A stretch of 64,000 nt of DNA from Torreya grandis (Eukaryota; Streptophyta; Pinopsida; Cupressales; Taxaceae): contig JARHVA010002685.1 in assembly GCA_037957365.1 (NCBI GenBank), positions 1,961,501 to 2,025,500 of the forward strand, in the 5' to 3' direction. The notes under the pieces were generated by a model. It did not search any database and was not told the DNA's origin. It saw only the letters and a list, made by a program, of their open reading frames with translations. Position numbers and translations under genes: made by a program. This document shows, piece by piece, positions 49,387-62,804 of the stretch (positions are counted from its first letter, which is position 1; every line of letters begins with the position of its first letter).

Positions 49387-51682
49387 ATCGTTGACCTTGG
49401 TGTTGAGTTTTATTCTACACAAGTTGGTGAGGTATATCCAACCTATGACATTCCATATCAGCCCTATCATGATTCTTATCATCTCATTAATGATGTTTAT
49501 TATCCCAATAATGAAGTGTATCATCCCTACAATAATCCTTCTCCATATCTTTCTCCTAGTCAATCTAGTCACTTCTCTAATCAATCCATTTCCACTTTCA
49601 AGTAAACTCTTTTGGGCTATAAGAGGTATATGTTGGATATTGATACTATAAGGGGATGTGGTCAAGAAGTGACCATTAATATTATTCATAATTTGAGAGA
49701 TGAATTATTTCTATTTAAAATAGAGTGGGTACCTATTGAGAGAGCCAATTGACAAAGGCTCACAAGTGATATGCTAGAGTGAGTGGCTTGGTTTCTTACT
49801 TAGATGATAGGCTATGAATTCATGAAAGGAATCATCACCAAACATATAATCCTTCATTTAAACTTACCCAAGATTTATATCAGTCATATTTGAACCAAAC
49901 TCATGAGCCCAATCAATCTTATCAAAGTCACCCTTTTCTGAATCAATTGGAAGAGAAAGTTGAAAAGAGAAACCTTATTTTTGAAGACAATATTTATAGA
50001 AAAATTGAGTTGGATAATATGAATATGTATTATTCCATGTTATCAGATAATTTTTTTTAATTTAATCCCTCATTTTCCTCTCCAAATACATTCCCACCTC
50101 AAGGAGTGACCTCTAGATATGAAATTCTAAGTTGGAAATAAGATAGAGAATCTAAGCCTAAGGAAATTCCAATTTTATTTAACACTTCACCCACTCCTTA
50201 AATTAAATCACCACCTCAAGAAAATACTCCTAATCCAAACATATTAATATATAATAAGATGTGGAATCATGGGGAAAGAAATTGGATAGAGACCTTGATA
50301 ATGAGTGTGAATTTGATAAAGAGCTTGATCCTATGCAAGCCCCTCCCACCCTTCCTCAAGAGACCTCTTGTCTTCAATGTCAACCCTCTTGTACTCCTCC
50401 TTCTCATTAATATTCCTATGATATTTAATAAACAATTTTATAAAATAACCTATCCAATAAATTTAAAGAGTTAGAGTCAAATATAAAGTTACTAAGTCAA
50501 GGTGTGATGGAAGGTTTAGACCCAAAAGAATATCATATGCCTAAATACACACCATATAGACTCCCTCAAGAAAGTGTTAAAGATAAATCAGATGTGAATG
50601 AAGTTATTATTAGGTGGAAGGAATAAAAACAAGCCATTTTAATGCAAGATCTACCTCCCCTTCCTCAAGAGTTTACAAAATTATACCCTATAATTCATTC
50701 TCAATCTGATTTTGAGCCCTATGTTCCACCTCCACCAACTAGTTCATCTTGTCCTCACCCCATCACCTATTTACTTGATATAACTATGGTATGGAAGAAA
50801 AAATAGGATAATTTGGTTGAGTAAAATTCATAACTCTTTCTTGAATAAAGTGCAACTCCTTAGCATCCTCATTGGGCTAGGTCACTAGATTTCAAGATGC
50901 CTAGTCTTGGCATCACCAAGAAGGAAAATGATATTGAAGATCTTTTAGCCCTCAAAAATTAAGATCAAATTATTATAGCTGAGATAAAATTTGAGAGCCT
51001 TTAAGAGGTCCTAAGTGTTAAAGAAGAGGTGAGTCCTTGTGTTGAGTCTTCTTATTTGGTTGATGATGAAGAATGCCTCCTTGTGTTGAAGAGGAAATCT
51101 TTGATGAAGTCATTTTAGACTCTAAAGAAGAGGATGAAGACGATTATCTTCTTGTTCCCCTTAATTATTATCATAAAATATAATATGAGGACTTTTAGAA
51201 ATAGTTTTAAAACATTTTCAATTAGTTTGAGTCTCTCAAGGGGTCTACAAACTCTTTGGAGCTAATTACGAGTGATGGTAATCAAGATGACATTGTTAAA
51301 AATGTCATAGATGATCAAGAACAAGGTTCACCTCAGCCTTTGGATGTAAAAACAAGCTTATAATACCCTCAAAATTTAAAGGAATAATACATTACTCTTG
51401 ATATCATTCCTACAAATAAGATTTATCCTGATCATGAGATCTAGAGTGGGCAAAAATATGAGGTATGTGTACAAGGCCAAGAGGAATAATTTCACATTGG
51501 TGACCTATTTGAAGATGATATAATTTAGAGCATAATAATTTAAGTGCCAAGAAATAGGTCTGATCCATCAAGTGTTCAATCCAAAAGAGAAATATGCTTG
51601 GTACCATGATTCATCTCATGAAGAAGTAAATGGAAGAAACTTTCCTTTTGATCCTAGAAAGGGATGTATGCTTAATTTTTAA
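49387..51682 (+). pseudogene. Decayed gag-like protein of family A, second internal copy
   Basis: Same order as the first copy. The start codon is lost (ATC GTT for ATG GCT at 49387). The Tyr/Pro-rich N-terminus is better preserved here (YQPYHDSYH, then YHPYNNPSPYLSPSQ). The shared block begins near 49579 with LLGYKRYMLDIDTIRGCGQE. Later come QAPPTLPQETSCLQCQPSCT (about 50333-50395), GLDPKEYHMPKYTPYRLPQE (about 50515-50575), DFEPYVPPPPTSSS, an acidic stretch near 51040-51140, and the end NFPFDPRKGCMLNF with TAA at 51680-51682. Several frameshifts and stops make it non-functional. The last two Cys are not arranged as a zinc knuckle. Confidence 0.65.
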
Positions 51683-54600
51683 TTGTATATATTTGTTTTC
51701 TTCCTATTTTTTTTAAGTGTTGTCGGTACATATATGTATTGTTAGTGTGATTACTTTACTTTATGTGTGTCCTTTGTTTTATGTGGTTGAGGTAGTCAAG
51801 TGGTCTTATATTGATCAAATATTATGGTCAATGGTCAAATGTATCATTGTTTTGTTTTAGAATTTATATGAATCCCTAACCCTAATGGGCTGATAAGGCT
51901 ATTGGTCTAGTTAGTATAGCAAGTATACTACCCCTATGAGTCATAAATATTTTGACCAAATTTGACCCTATAGGTCAAATTGGGGCAACTATAGGTAAAA
52001 ATTTGACTTTTAGGTATTTTTAAGGTATAATATTATGTGATAGGATGTATTATATGTATTTTGATGTTATTCCATATCATATTAGCCTTGGTCAATTAGT
52101 ATTTTAATCTATTTATCATTTTGAGTCATTTTAGGGGTCATAAATGGGAATTAAATGAGTTGTATGTCCTATTACAGAAATGTGAATGTTCCAAAAAGTG
52201 ATTTCATTTTCTATGTGTCCTAATACATCTTATTCAACTATTGGTAATTGAATGTTCAAGTTCTTTATAATAAAGGGTAGTTTTCTTCAAAAAAGAGAAG
52301 AGTATGGCACTTGTACGACCCATGGGAAAGTTTTCCACATGGTATAAGTTTATATAATGTATATTTAGATTCTTAAAGATAAATTAAATGTTTTAAATTA
52401 TCTAAAAGTGCTAATTCTAAGCTAAAACCATTCTTCTCCTTTTTCACCCTTCTAGACATATAGAACTAGTCTTTAGGTTTATACTTGGTATGGCCAGTAG
52501 GGGAGGTTTCAGATCAAACTCCTTGGGGAGGTGAAATTAAAATCAAATATATTAATTTACATAAAAATATTTTGAAGTATTGTGGAATTATATTTATTAA
52601 CCATCCTCATGAAGTTGACTATGTTTTTTCCTTGGTAATCTATGCATCCTATTGGTTTTGCTCTTGTTCGGATGATTCCATATAATCCAATTAATGAAAT
52701 TGGTTAAATATTATGTTTAATACATTATTTAATGTTATACATTATTATTTTCACGTTTTTAGTTTATTTTATGAGCCAACCAACTTAGTTTGTAAGGAGA
52801 AGTAAAGGAATGGAGTTGTAGTCTTTTCTTCTAATTGTTGGAGGTTTCTTCTGTGCTATGGTAATAAAATGAAGTGAAGCAATGTATTATTTCAAATATG
52901 TTCCTTTTATTCATATTTAATTCTAAACAAACTCCAAAATACACTTTAATAACCAAGAGAGCAAGTAATTTCCCAAAATGGACATCTATAGTAGTTGTAT
53001 AGTCTACCACTTCTTGGGGAAACATGAAATGTGTGTTTAAACATTATCTAAGGTTTAAAAGGTTTGAAAATGATTTAAAACCATTTTTAAGATTGTTGAT
53101 ACTTTTAAATTATAGTGGAACCTCAAGGATAAATTATAAATCAAACTTGTGGCACTTTGGGACAAATTCCTAAAACTATCAAAATAGAGATCCAGTCCCT
53201 TTTTTGAGGTTTCTTATATAAAGTTGCATTAGTTTCTCAAGCCTCAAAGTACATTTTTTTTCAATCTATTATATATTTATATCAAATTTAAAGAGATGAG
53301 AGGTGTTTGAGTTAAGGAGATCAGTTTTTTAAATCCCTCAAGTTATTCTTTGAACACTAAAATGCCACAGTGTTATCTACAACAAGATGAATTGATAATA
53401 AGTTATAGGCCTAATGAGTGGATTTGGTGCTTAAGACTAAGTTGGAATTTATTTTTTCACTAAATAAAATTTATTTATCATGTAAAACCATAAATGAGGT
53501 ACTATAAGAGTTTTTTTTCACTCACTAAGGATGAATCAATTCGTACAAATGGCTTAAACACAATCACCTACAATGATATTACCTCTTTATAAGATTAACT
53601 GAAAGTTGAAAATTAGATTATGACCCATATGTGAGTTTTATAAATGGTTAATTTGAAATACATGATATAAAAATACCATCAATATAATATTATAAGTGGT
53701 GCCATGTTCCTCGAACACACCTACGAGTCTTCCACCATTTGGGAATACAACCTACAACCAACTATAAGAGCGCACAATCTAACATGAAAGTTTGAGATGA
53801 AACCACTTAGGTTAGTAGATTATAAATGTTTTAAAATTATTCATGACATTTAATAATGTTTTTTCACATTTAAAGAGAGTAAAATACACCTATATGGTTT
53901 CATCTTGCCCAACATAATTGATTGTGTTGACTAAGAAAGGCAGTGAAATAAGGGGTGATGGTCCTTGATATGGGTATAACCCAAAAATGAGATAAATGGA
54001 TAAAAGAAAAAAAAATGAATAAAATTAAACATTAAGTGTTTTTATCCCCTATTATCAATCCCTAAACATGAAAGCATGCACCTATAGGTGCCCTTATAAA
54101 GCAAAACATAGTAAAAAATGACACTCAGTCTTGACTAGGCAAAATGTATGGAAAGGAACATAGAGGGTTGAAGTGCTGGGAAATATTTGAACTCCTAAAT
54201 AATGATAATGTAAATATCCATAATCCCTTGATAATTTAAATTAAGTTTTCATATATTCTTTAAGGTCCTATGAACACCTATAGCCATTGTAGGTGACTGT
54301 ATAGCAGGTAGTAAGCTAGGACAATGTGTCTAAAGGATGTTTTAGGCTAGGAAGAGTGAGAAAATAGGTTTAAAAAACCACAAAAGGATTGAAATATACT
54401 TAATGAGTTTTTATACATCACTTGGGAGGCTAAATTAAATAAGCATACCTATAAGTGTACCTTTGAAAATAGAGATATAATTAGATATACACTCAGTCTT
54501 GTCAAAGCAATGTGTATGGGAAGGAGTATGTAAAGAGTTAAAGTTATGACCAGACATATAATGACTTAATAAATACAATAATTGTATATATATGCTATTT

Positions 54601-54802
54601 AAAATTTATATAAATCAAATAAAGGATCCTAAACATGTAAAACACAATCTACATTCTAGATCATGCATCGTTTATCTCTACATATAGTCTATATTGGATA
54701 TTAAGGATTTTAGAAGATCAAATGACGTGTTAAAGAGATAAAAATTTGTGTATATCACCTTAAAAATTTTAATAATACCATAAAAAAAAAGTTATACATA
54801 TA

Positions 54803-54846
54803 GGGTAAGTTCCCTCTATTTTGTCTCAGATAGAGGGTACTTCTCC
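54803..54846 (+). other. Conserved stem-loop in LTR-A4
   Basis: GGGTAAGTTCCCTCTAT (54803-54819) faces ATAGAGGGTACTTCTCC (54830-54846), with mismatches only in the outer half. The inner CCCTCTAT/ATAGAGGG is perfect. Confidence 0.65.
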
Positions 54847-56764
54847 TTATGGATAAATTGGTGGGTTTAGAGAGAAGGGATGGGAAAAGTGCATCAAGAG
54901 ATAATAAAACATTTATATAAGGTGTGAGAGGTTTTATATAATCTATATAAAAATTATAAACAAATCACAAAATGGCAAAATTCAACAAAGTGGTCTAGAT
55001 AGATAGAGTTGTAGTCAAGCCTATCGAGTAAATTTTAGCCTAGTGCCCAAATGAAATGTCAAATCCGTTTTTAGCATGAAGTGAGATTTATACCCTATTA
55101 AAACATGTTTTTTAGGTCATAATAGACATGTATAATCTTTTTTAATGAAAATAAATCCCTGAAGAAGCCTTTTTGGCTTAGAAACAACACTAGGCCTATA
55201 GGAAAAGGAGAAAAGAGCTCGATAATATAAGTTTAGATGCTCACATCCTTTTTGAAAATTTGAATTAGAATCAAATAATGTTTAAGGTTTTATCAAGGGT
55301 ATTAAGTAATGATCTTGTGAAATTGGTTTTTAGTTTCAATGTCATAACTTTATGAATAAATCTTAAGAGTAAAAAATAGGCTTAAACCCTTGCAAACCCT
55401 TGCTAGTGACGTGAGGAAGGAAATGAAGTCGATAGTGCATACAAATGGAATAGTGTTCCTAGGATGATTATTTGAGGTTTTATAATACTATCTTAGTATA
55501 CTTTCCATCAAGATTAGTTTTACAAAAATTGTATGGATAGGGTACATAACTATTTTTTTTGACTATTTTGTGTATTGTGTAGGTTATAGGGACTTTAAAG
55601 GGAAGAAACCAAATTTATGAGGAATATAAAAAATTTGTATAAATAATTATTTGAATTAAATAATTAAAAAAAACTCCTAAGTTCCTTAACTATATGCTTT
55701 ATCTTATCCAGTCAAAACTAACATAGTGGACAAGCTAGTGAAAAGGGTGGAAAACTTCAAGTGAGATGATTTTATGGTGTGTCTGATGACTATAAGTCCA
55801 TGGATGGTATTTAAAATTTTAATCCAATTATTCCCATGTATTTTAATGGAAAATTTATTAATTTTGGAGGCCAAGTGTGCACGGTACATGAATGAAGAGT
55901 GTTTAGACTGTAGATGGTAATGGCTCATCTCAAGAAGTTTCTAGAGGACAAAGACTATAACCAATACATGAAGAATAATTTATGAAATACTTAAAATTAA
56001 TGTAAATCATAATAAATATCCCTAATCAATTTTGTGACTTTCAAATAGGTCCAAATCATGAAGGCAGTTTTTTGAGCCAGAATGAGAACTTTCATGCCAC
56101 TTTACAAGAGTTTCATGACTTGGAGAGCCACTTGTTCCTTATGAACTTGCATGGTTCATAAAAAATAATATTATAATGAAAAAATAACTAATATTATTAT
56201 ATTTAAAAGTGTCCTTTTGACCCTTTTACTTATATCTTCTCCTATCTCTCTCTCTCTCAAGTTCTATAAGAATTAGCCATTTTGGCCATTGTAACTTATG
56301 ATCCACCTAAGTATGGCAAAGACTTGCTCATTTTCATACCATTTTATAAATAATACTATTTACTTTTACCATTTTAATTACTATTCATAGTGTTCTCACT
56401 TGAATTTTTTATTTTTCTTAAGTGATGACTCTTGTTTCCATAGCATATTCTTTCATTCTCTCACTTATTTGTAGTTGAAAAGCTTCTTCTTGTAGAACAT
56501 GCGAAGTATTCTATAAATTTTCAAGGTTGAGTGAGTTATTATATTAAATATGTCCATTAAATTCCTATTTTATTGTCCTTATAGCCTAAACATTCATCCA
56601 TAACCTCATAATGTAATATTGATGTGAGAAGATGCAAATTGGAGAAGTCTATGTTTTATTAGTCCTTTGTTCTCATGTGTAACATGCATCTGGTTGGAAT
56701 TAATCAAATTATTTGGTGTATCACCTCCATTAGAATAATTTTATTTAATTTTTCTCTCTCCCTT

Positions 56765-56777
56765 CCCCCCCCCCCCC
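56765..56777 (+). repeat. C13 homopolymer
   Basis: Thirteen C near the end of LTR-A4. The matching positions in A1-A3 are pyrimidine-rich without a long C run. Confidence 0.9.
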
Positions 56778-56951
56778 AAATTTTAGGTGTAGTAGTGATG
56801 CAAAGTGGTACATCAAGGGAGTTAGCCCTATCTAGAGATTCACCTCATCCTTAAGCTACCCACAAGCCTATAGGTGTTTCAATTGTGCAAGTTGAATGAG
56901 GAGAGATGAAAAATCTCCTAAAATGGTGTAAATCCAAGTGACAATAAAAAT

Positions 56952-57500
56952 ATCAATACAATTTGGATTCATGACCATATAATATGCAAGATCAAGGAGT
57001 GGATGAGTTTACTAATCACTACATTTTATAGATGAATCCCTACTATTACATCAATATTCATAAATAGTGTGGGTTTCCACACCTAGTGGTCCCCCTAGTG
57101 TTTCTCTATTAAGAGTTAAAAAAGTGATGGATATAATGAGGATGGGATCCATCACCAATGTTTTTATTTATACCTGAATGTGACCCTCATGATTATAGTT
57201 GGAGGCAACTAGATTAGATAGTATTGTTGATAGATGAGTAGGACCATAGAGTCTTTTAGGATGTAATATACATACCTATTGAGTATGAAACACATGAAAT
57301 TACTTAATCTTGATTATAACCATGGAATACCACCAATAGGAGGAATAAGGAGAAGATGTGAAGGTGATTATGGAGATGCACACAAATATAGGGATACAAT
57401 ATTTTTTTATAGTTATTATCACTTATTTTTTATCCTTATAGGTGTACATGGATTTTATTATTGATAGATTGATTTTTATTTGGTTTTGTGTTTGTGTGTG
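56952..57500. other. Spacer right of array A, with a possible decayed coding remnant
   Basis: No gene is recognised. Around 57165-57410 one plus-strand frame shows short peptide-like runs (FIPECDPHDYSWRQLD, IEYETHEIT, PWNTTNRRNKEKM) separated by TAG/TAA/TGA codons that could be former CAG/CAA/CGA. This looks like a decayed exon of unknown family, but it is too short to identify. Confidence 0.35.
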
Positions 57501-57506
57501 TGTGTG

Positions 57507-57784
<278 letters not shown>

Positions 57785-60700
57785 ATATTTAATATTTTTT
57801 GGTAGAGACATCATGATTAGGATACATAAATAATATCACTCACCATGATATCCTAGATGAAATGCTACCAGATATAGATACAAAACTAGGTTTAATTCTA
57901 TATCACCATTTATGAGGATGCATAATTGTTAGTTTAGAAAAGTTATAAATACTACATGGGAGATAAAATAATGAGAACATGCTATTCAAATTGTCATTAT
58001 AGTAAGAGGAGATCATATGAAATGGTAGTAGGTATATATGGCATATAAAGTATTAGAGATAGATAATTCTATGCAGATGTTTACCACACTAGAAAAGCAT
58101 GAGAGATCACTAACTACATGATGATATCCCTAGATACACAAATAATTATATAAAAGGGAGAAGTTGATTTATTTTGGTTTATATCTTTTACTCTATAGAG
58201 GTCCCTTAGAAAGGATGAATTTGTATATTATTTATAAATCTTGGATCCTCACCCACCTAAGGGGTATTGGCAACCCAAAGCTATATTTATATCTATGATT
58301 TTTTTTAATTGTAATTATGATGTATAATAATTTTTACACATGTATTTATATCACTATATTTCATGCCCTATATCCTACATGGATTCTAACTCCATTAGCA
58401 CTTATGAAATGGAAATGTAATTTACTTTCATTTTTGTATGTTATAATGTTGGGGTGTTTCATAATTTTCTATAAAATGTGAGCATGTGTGTGATGAAAAA
58501 TAATGAAAGACTATTTTTAAACATGAAATCTTAAATGATAAAATATAAAAATAATATATGAGAAAGAAACATAAATATTAAATCACATCAAAGGTAATGT
58601 ATATGATGATCTAAGGAAAAAACATAAGATTTGAAAATAAATTTTAAATAAAAATATTAAATCACATAAATTTAAGATAAATTAAAATATAGATAAAAAA
58701 TAACATATGAGAAATAAGTGTAAAATATCCAATGTAAGAAGTAAAAAATCTAAACTAGACAAAAGTATAAGAAAGAGACCATAATAATATCCAATTTACC
58801 TAGATGAAAATTGGGGACAAAGTATATGAATAGTCATAAGAGGGTTGTAAAAACATCTAATAGAAGAATGTGAAAATATAAATAAAGAAAAGGATATGGA
58901 ACACATTTAAGTGAATAATAAAATTAGTGAAAACTTGAAATAAAGGATTAAGCAAGAGTATCTTTTATTAATGCATGACCATGTAGATTCATATTGAAAA
59001 TGATAGAGATGGTATAGATGTGAAAGGAAATGAGTATTTTTAAGGAAGGTAAATTTTATTCCAAAAGCTTTTACAATTCAAAAAACAAGTCAAAAATATA
59101 AGAGGCATAATAATGAAACCTAAGAGTAGAATTTAAAGTATTAAAATATAAAAAAGGATATAAATAATGTCACAACCTAATAGAGTGATGCATTTTTAGT
59201 TGTTTTTTGAGACATTGGCATAATATGATTTTATTGATTACTATTTTGAAATTTGATTTATAGTTAACTATTTTGATTTTGATTTATATTTTATGATTAT
59301 GATATAATTTATTATTAGTTATGATTCATTGTAGTATTATATGATTAATGACTTAGTTGTTATCCTTTAATTCATTAATGTCATGTTTGGAATATTTTGT
59401 ATAGTTTAGAAATTAAATCATTACTTAGGATATTTATACCTAGTTCAAATATTGTTGATGTATTATTCCATGACTATAGGAATACATTAATGAGTTAGGA
59501 TTTATGGTGGATTCTAACACCATGGGAATAAAATTTTAATGAGTAGTTGGAAAGGATTCCAAAAATTTAAATTGGGATATGATCGAGATTATTAGGCACT
59601 AGTCCTACATTGAATCATTTTCATTTATTTATTTATTGAATTCATGATAATTATTTTAATCTTGGTTTTTTTTATCTTCTTTGAAGTCTTGATTTGGTGT
59701 TATGTGTGGTACATAGACTTTTATTGTTGGTGAATATTTTGATTTTGTATCTTATCTTGATGTTTAGATTCAATCTTTGATCATTGTCACTTGAATTATT
59801 ATTTATTGGAAGACATCTTGGTTTTGTTGTGATTGAGTATTTGATTTTGTTATGTATGGTTGAATCCTTATTTCTTGATAAAGCAATTTTACGTGAACTT
59901 TGTTTCTTTGAATTAACCACCCACTCTTTATTGAACCCTTGTTGGTTATGTTTATTTTTAGCTTGATTATTTTGGTCATTATGTGTTTGAAACATCATGA
60001 TGGATGTTGAATAAGTATAAGCATCATGGGGTATAAATTATCTTATGGTCTATGTAACTTAGTTGACCTTAGTCTTAAATTAGGTCATGATGGCTCGACA
60101 ATCGAAGCTTACACCATCAAGTAGCTTCTTTGGACCACTTGGCATTATTTTATTTGTTGTTGCTCAAACCAAACCCAGGTTGATGCTACTATTTTTTTGG
60201 ATGAATATATGAAAATTTTTGGGTTTTTTAAATGGGTATGTGGATTTTTTAAAGTTATTTTTCAATTACATTTCTACCTAAACTTAATAGAGATCATGGG
60301 GAACACTTAGTTACTTTGTTAAAACATTCAGTTTCTCTTTTGGCCCACAACTTTAGTCTCTTGTAGTTATAATGTAGCCTATAGTGGCATTGTAAAATTT
60401 AATGTTTTATAATTTTCTCCATAGAAGAAAAAAATTAAATAAGAGCAAGGTGTTAGAACACAAAAACATCAACCCCACGACTAACTACATTCTATGTTGA
60501 GCATGTAAGTTCATATTTATTGTATATTTACATATAAATTTTGTTGAAATAAGCTTATATAAATCCTTGAAAAATTATAGGTGCATTTTTAAGCCATTGG
60601 AATTCATGATAGACCTACATTTATCCTTTTTTTGAACACCCATAGTAGGTTTTGCTTAAAATTAAGTGTTTTTATATTTTAAATTTAGCTTGAGTAGGGT

Positions 60701-62485
60701 TATTTTTATTTTGGCCATTAATATAACATGTGGGTCTCCTATAACTCAATTATGGGTTACTCACAACTGTTAATTTTTAACTCAAATTTTCATATTTCTT
60801 GATTTTTTGTTGTATTGATTTCACTTGTATTTAAAACTATTTTTGGGTGTAACAAGTTAATGCTTAACTTTTGGTTTTTCACTATGCCTATTGGATTTAT
60901 TTACCTTAGCCATGTTGGTTTTTTATTTAATAATTTTGGGAATATTAGAGTCCTATTTCTAATTTAGTTAAGGGCCTGAGTTATTTAAATCAGTAAATAA
61001 ATATGCAATAATTAAGTTAATGATTTGTATAATTTGATTATAATTTAAATCTTTCTAAAAATAGTAATAAGAGAGAAAATAATACTTAGATGGAAACTAA
61101 CTGAGATGGCTATTGGAGGGTCTAAAATTCACTATGGACTAGGACACTATCACAAATTAGGATTTGGTCTTCAATTTATGATTGACTAAGAGCACCAAAA
61201 TAGGACACCATATGGTCTAGTGCTATAGTCCTCTTCTATCATTATTTTTCATGAAACTTGATATTTTTGGGTTTTATTCATTATGTCCATGTGAGCCTAC
61301 CTATGAAATTTCAACTACTAGATGCTGAAAGAACTCCTTGTAGAGTTGATTTAGTTTTCAAACCCTAGACTCCATTGTGCTTTGACAAACTTTAGGAAAG
61401 ATGGGGGTTTGTGTGTGTAATATGAACTAAATGTGTATCCACACCCCTTATGTGGGCACACTACCTATATACTAATACTTTGAATAGGGATCAAACCATA
61501 TGTAGTTATCTCACTTGATGTAATTTGTGCAATAGTGTGTATGAGGATGTAAAATGCTAAAACTAGATGTGCTTGAGGTGGCTAGGGACTAGTGTAAGTA
61601 TTTGAATAAGCTTGTAGTAGTATCAATTGTCTATATGTAGACAATAAGGAAGATTGCCTGAGTAGTCTTGATTATATTCTTTCTTGCTTTGTTAGTATTT
61701 ACAACCCCATTGTAAATGAACTATAAATGGGATTTTATAGGGATATGTTGATCATGGGTCAAATGTACTCATTTTAGGTTGACAATAAAGAGGATAGGAA
61801 CCAAAAGGAACTAACCATTGGAGGTAAAAATGCACTTGGACAAGAGTGATAGAAATAAACACCCCAGGGTTAGACTCTATAGTCCAGGTTAGGAACTATA
61901 GTCTTGAATGAATGGGACCTAGTGGGATGGATTTGTCATGGGAAAAGTAGTCTAGTTGAGATAGAATTAGGTCTTAGAAGGTTATGGATGTTTAGAAATT
62001 AGTGAAAAGATGACTCTGAGGGTCATGAAAGTAAATAAGAGGAACCTATGGGTTGGGTGTCACAAGCCACACTCAACCTACCAATTTTCACATTTTATAT
62101 GACTACATTTGCCCCTCTTTTATTATAGTGATGCATCAAAGTGAAATACTAGGATGAAAAAATAGAAATTGTACCCAAACTTACTTGAAAGGGTGAATCT
62201 CATAAATCTATGTGATGCTAGGTGCACATAGAGAGAGCACATTTTGAAGTGTAAATATGAAAAATAAAATAAATATTAGATAATTTATTACTCAATACAC
62301 TATATCTAAAATAAGGACATAAAAAAGCTAGGTAGGAAAGAGAGAGGGGAAGAGAAAGGAATGAATACACCTCATTGGGTACATGAACTAATACAAAACT
62401 TGTTGTGATTTTTAGTGATACTAATTAATTTTCAGTAATGCTAGATGATGTTATACCAAGAGTAATATTGTGAATGGAGCTAAGT
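57785..62485. other. AT-rich spacer without recognised genes
   Basis: About 4.7 kb in which I found no conserved protein, structural RNA or copy of the window's elements. The opposite-strand open stretches at 59672-59998 (minus) and 59784-59966 (plus) overlap each other and have no motif. A TACATTTGCCCCTC stretch near 62104 resembles LTR-type sequence but no partner was found. Confidence 0.45.
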
Positions 62486-62489
62486 GATT

Positions 62490-62690
62490 AATTCCCTAAG
62501 AGTGGCTCAAGAATGTAAAGGCTGACCCTTTAGCTCCATCATCACCCACTAAGTGAAGCTACATGATCAAAAATGTTATAATAAATGTTTGAACTGTGTG
62601 TCCAATCCCTCTAATTAGGTGGCTCAATAATATAAAGGCTAGGTAGTCCTTTGGCTCCATCACTGCCTTGTGAAGTGAAGCTATGAACTG
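62490..62690 (+). repeat. Imperfect ~80-bp direct duplication
   Basis: The unit at about 62490-62569 (CCCTAAGAGTGGCTCAAGAA ... GCTCCATCATCACCC ... GTGAAGCTA) recurs at about 62605-62690 with a small insertion and scattered changes. Confidence 0.7.
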
Positions 62691-62804
62691 ATACTAGTAT
62701 GAAATATGTGTCATATGATATGGCTTCTACATCCCATGAATTCTCTATAATCTAAAAATGTGGTGTGGATAGATAAATGTATGATGAGAACTAGGCCACT
62801 CTTT

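Larger units (their letters stand above)
36650..56946 (+). mobile_element. Family A retrotransposon array: LTR-internal-LTR-internal-LTR
   Basis: Three LTR copies (36650-41554, 44234-49186, 51950-56946) alternate with two internal regions of 2.68 and 2.76 kb, a period of about 7.6-7.7 kb. Coding remnants and the primer-site-like sequence after the first two LTRs run on the plus strand. All four A LTRs in the window end in AATA, not the usual CA. The LTRs (~4.9-5.0 kb) are almost twice as long as the internal regions, which hold only a decayed gag-like frame. I see no reverse transcriptase or integrase, so this is a large non-autonomous derivative. The copies differ visibly throughout, so the array is old. 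Confidence 0.85.
51950..56946 (+). mobile_element. LTR-A4 (3' LTR of array A)
   Basis: About 5.0 kb. It starts TTTTGACCAAATTTGACC with a perfect 9-bp inverted repeat (51959-51981) and ends AAGTGACAATA. It contains the perfect palindrome CACCTATAGGTG at 54079-54090 and the stem-loop at 54803-54846. No primer site follows, as expected for a 3' LTR. Confidence 0.85.

Noticed and set aside
49327..49689. Hydrophobic frames on both strands over the same bases
   Set aside because: These are shadows of the Tyr/Pro-rich gag-like frame of family A, which is supported by similarity to the other internal copies.
59672..59998. 108-codon Asn/Lys-rich minus-strand frame
   Set aside because: AT-rich composition, no motif, and an overlapping open frame on the other strand.
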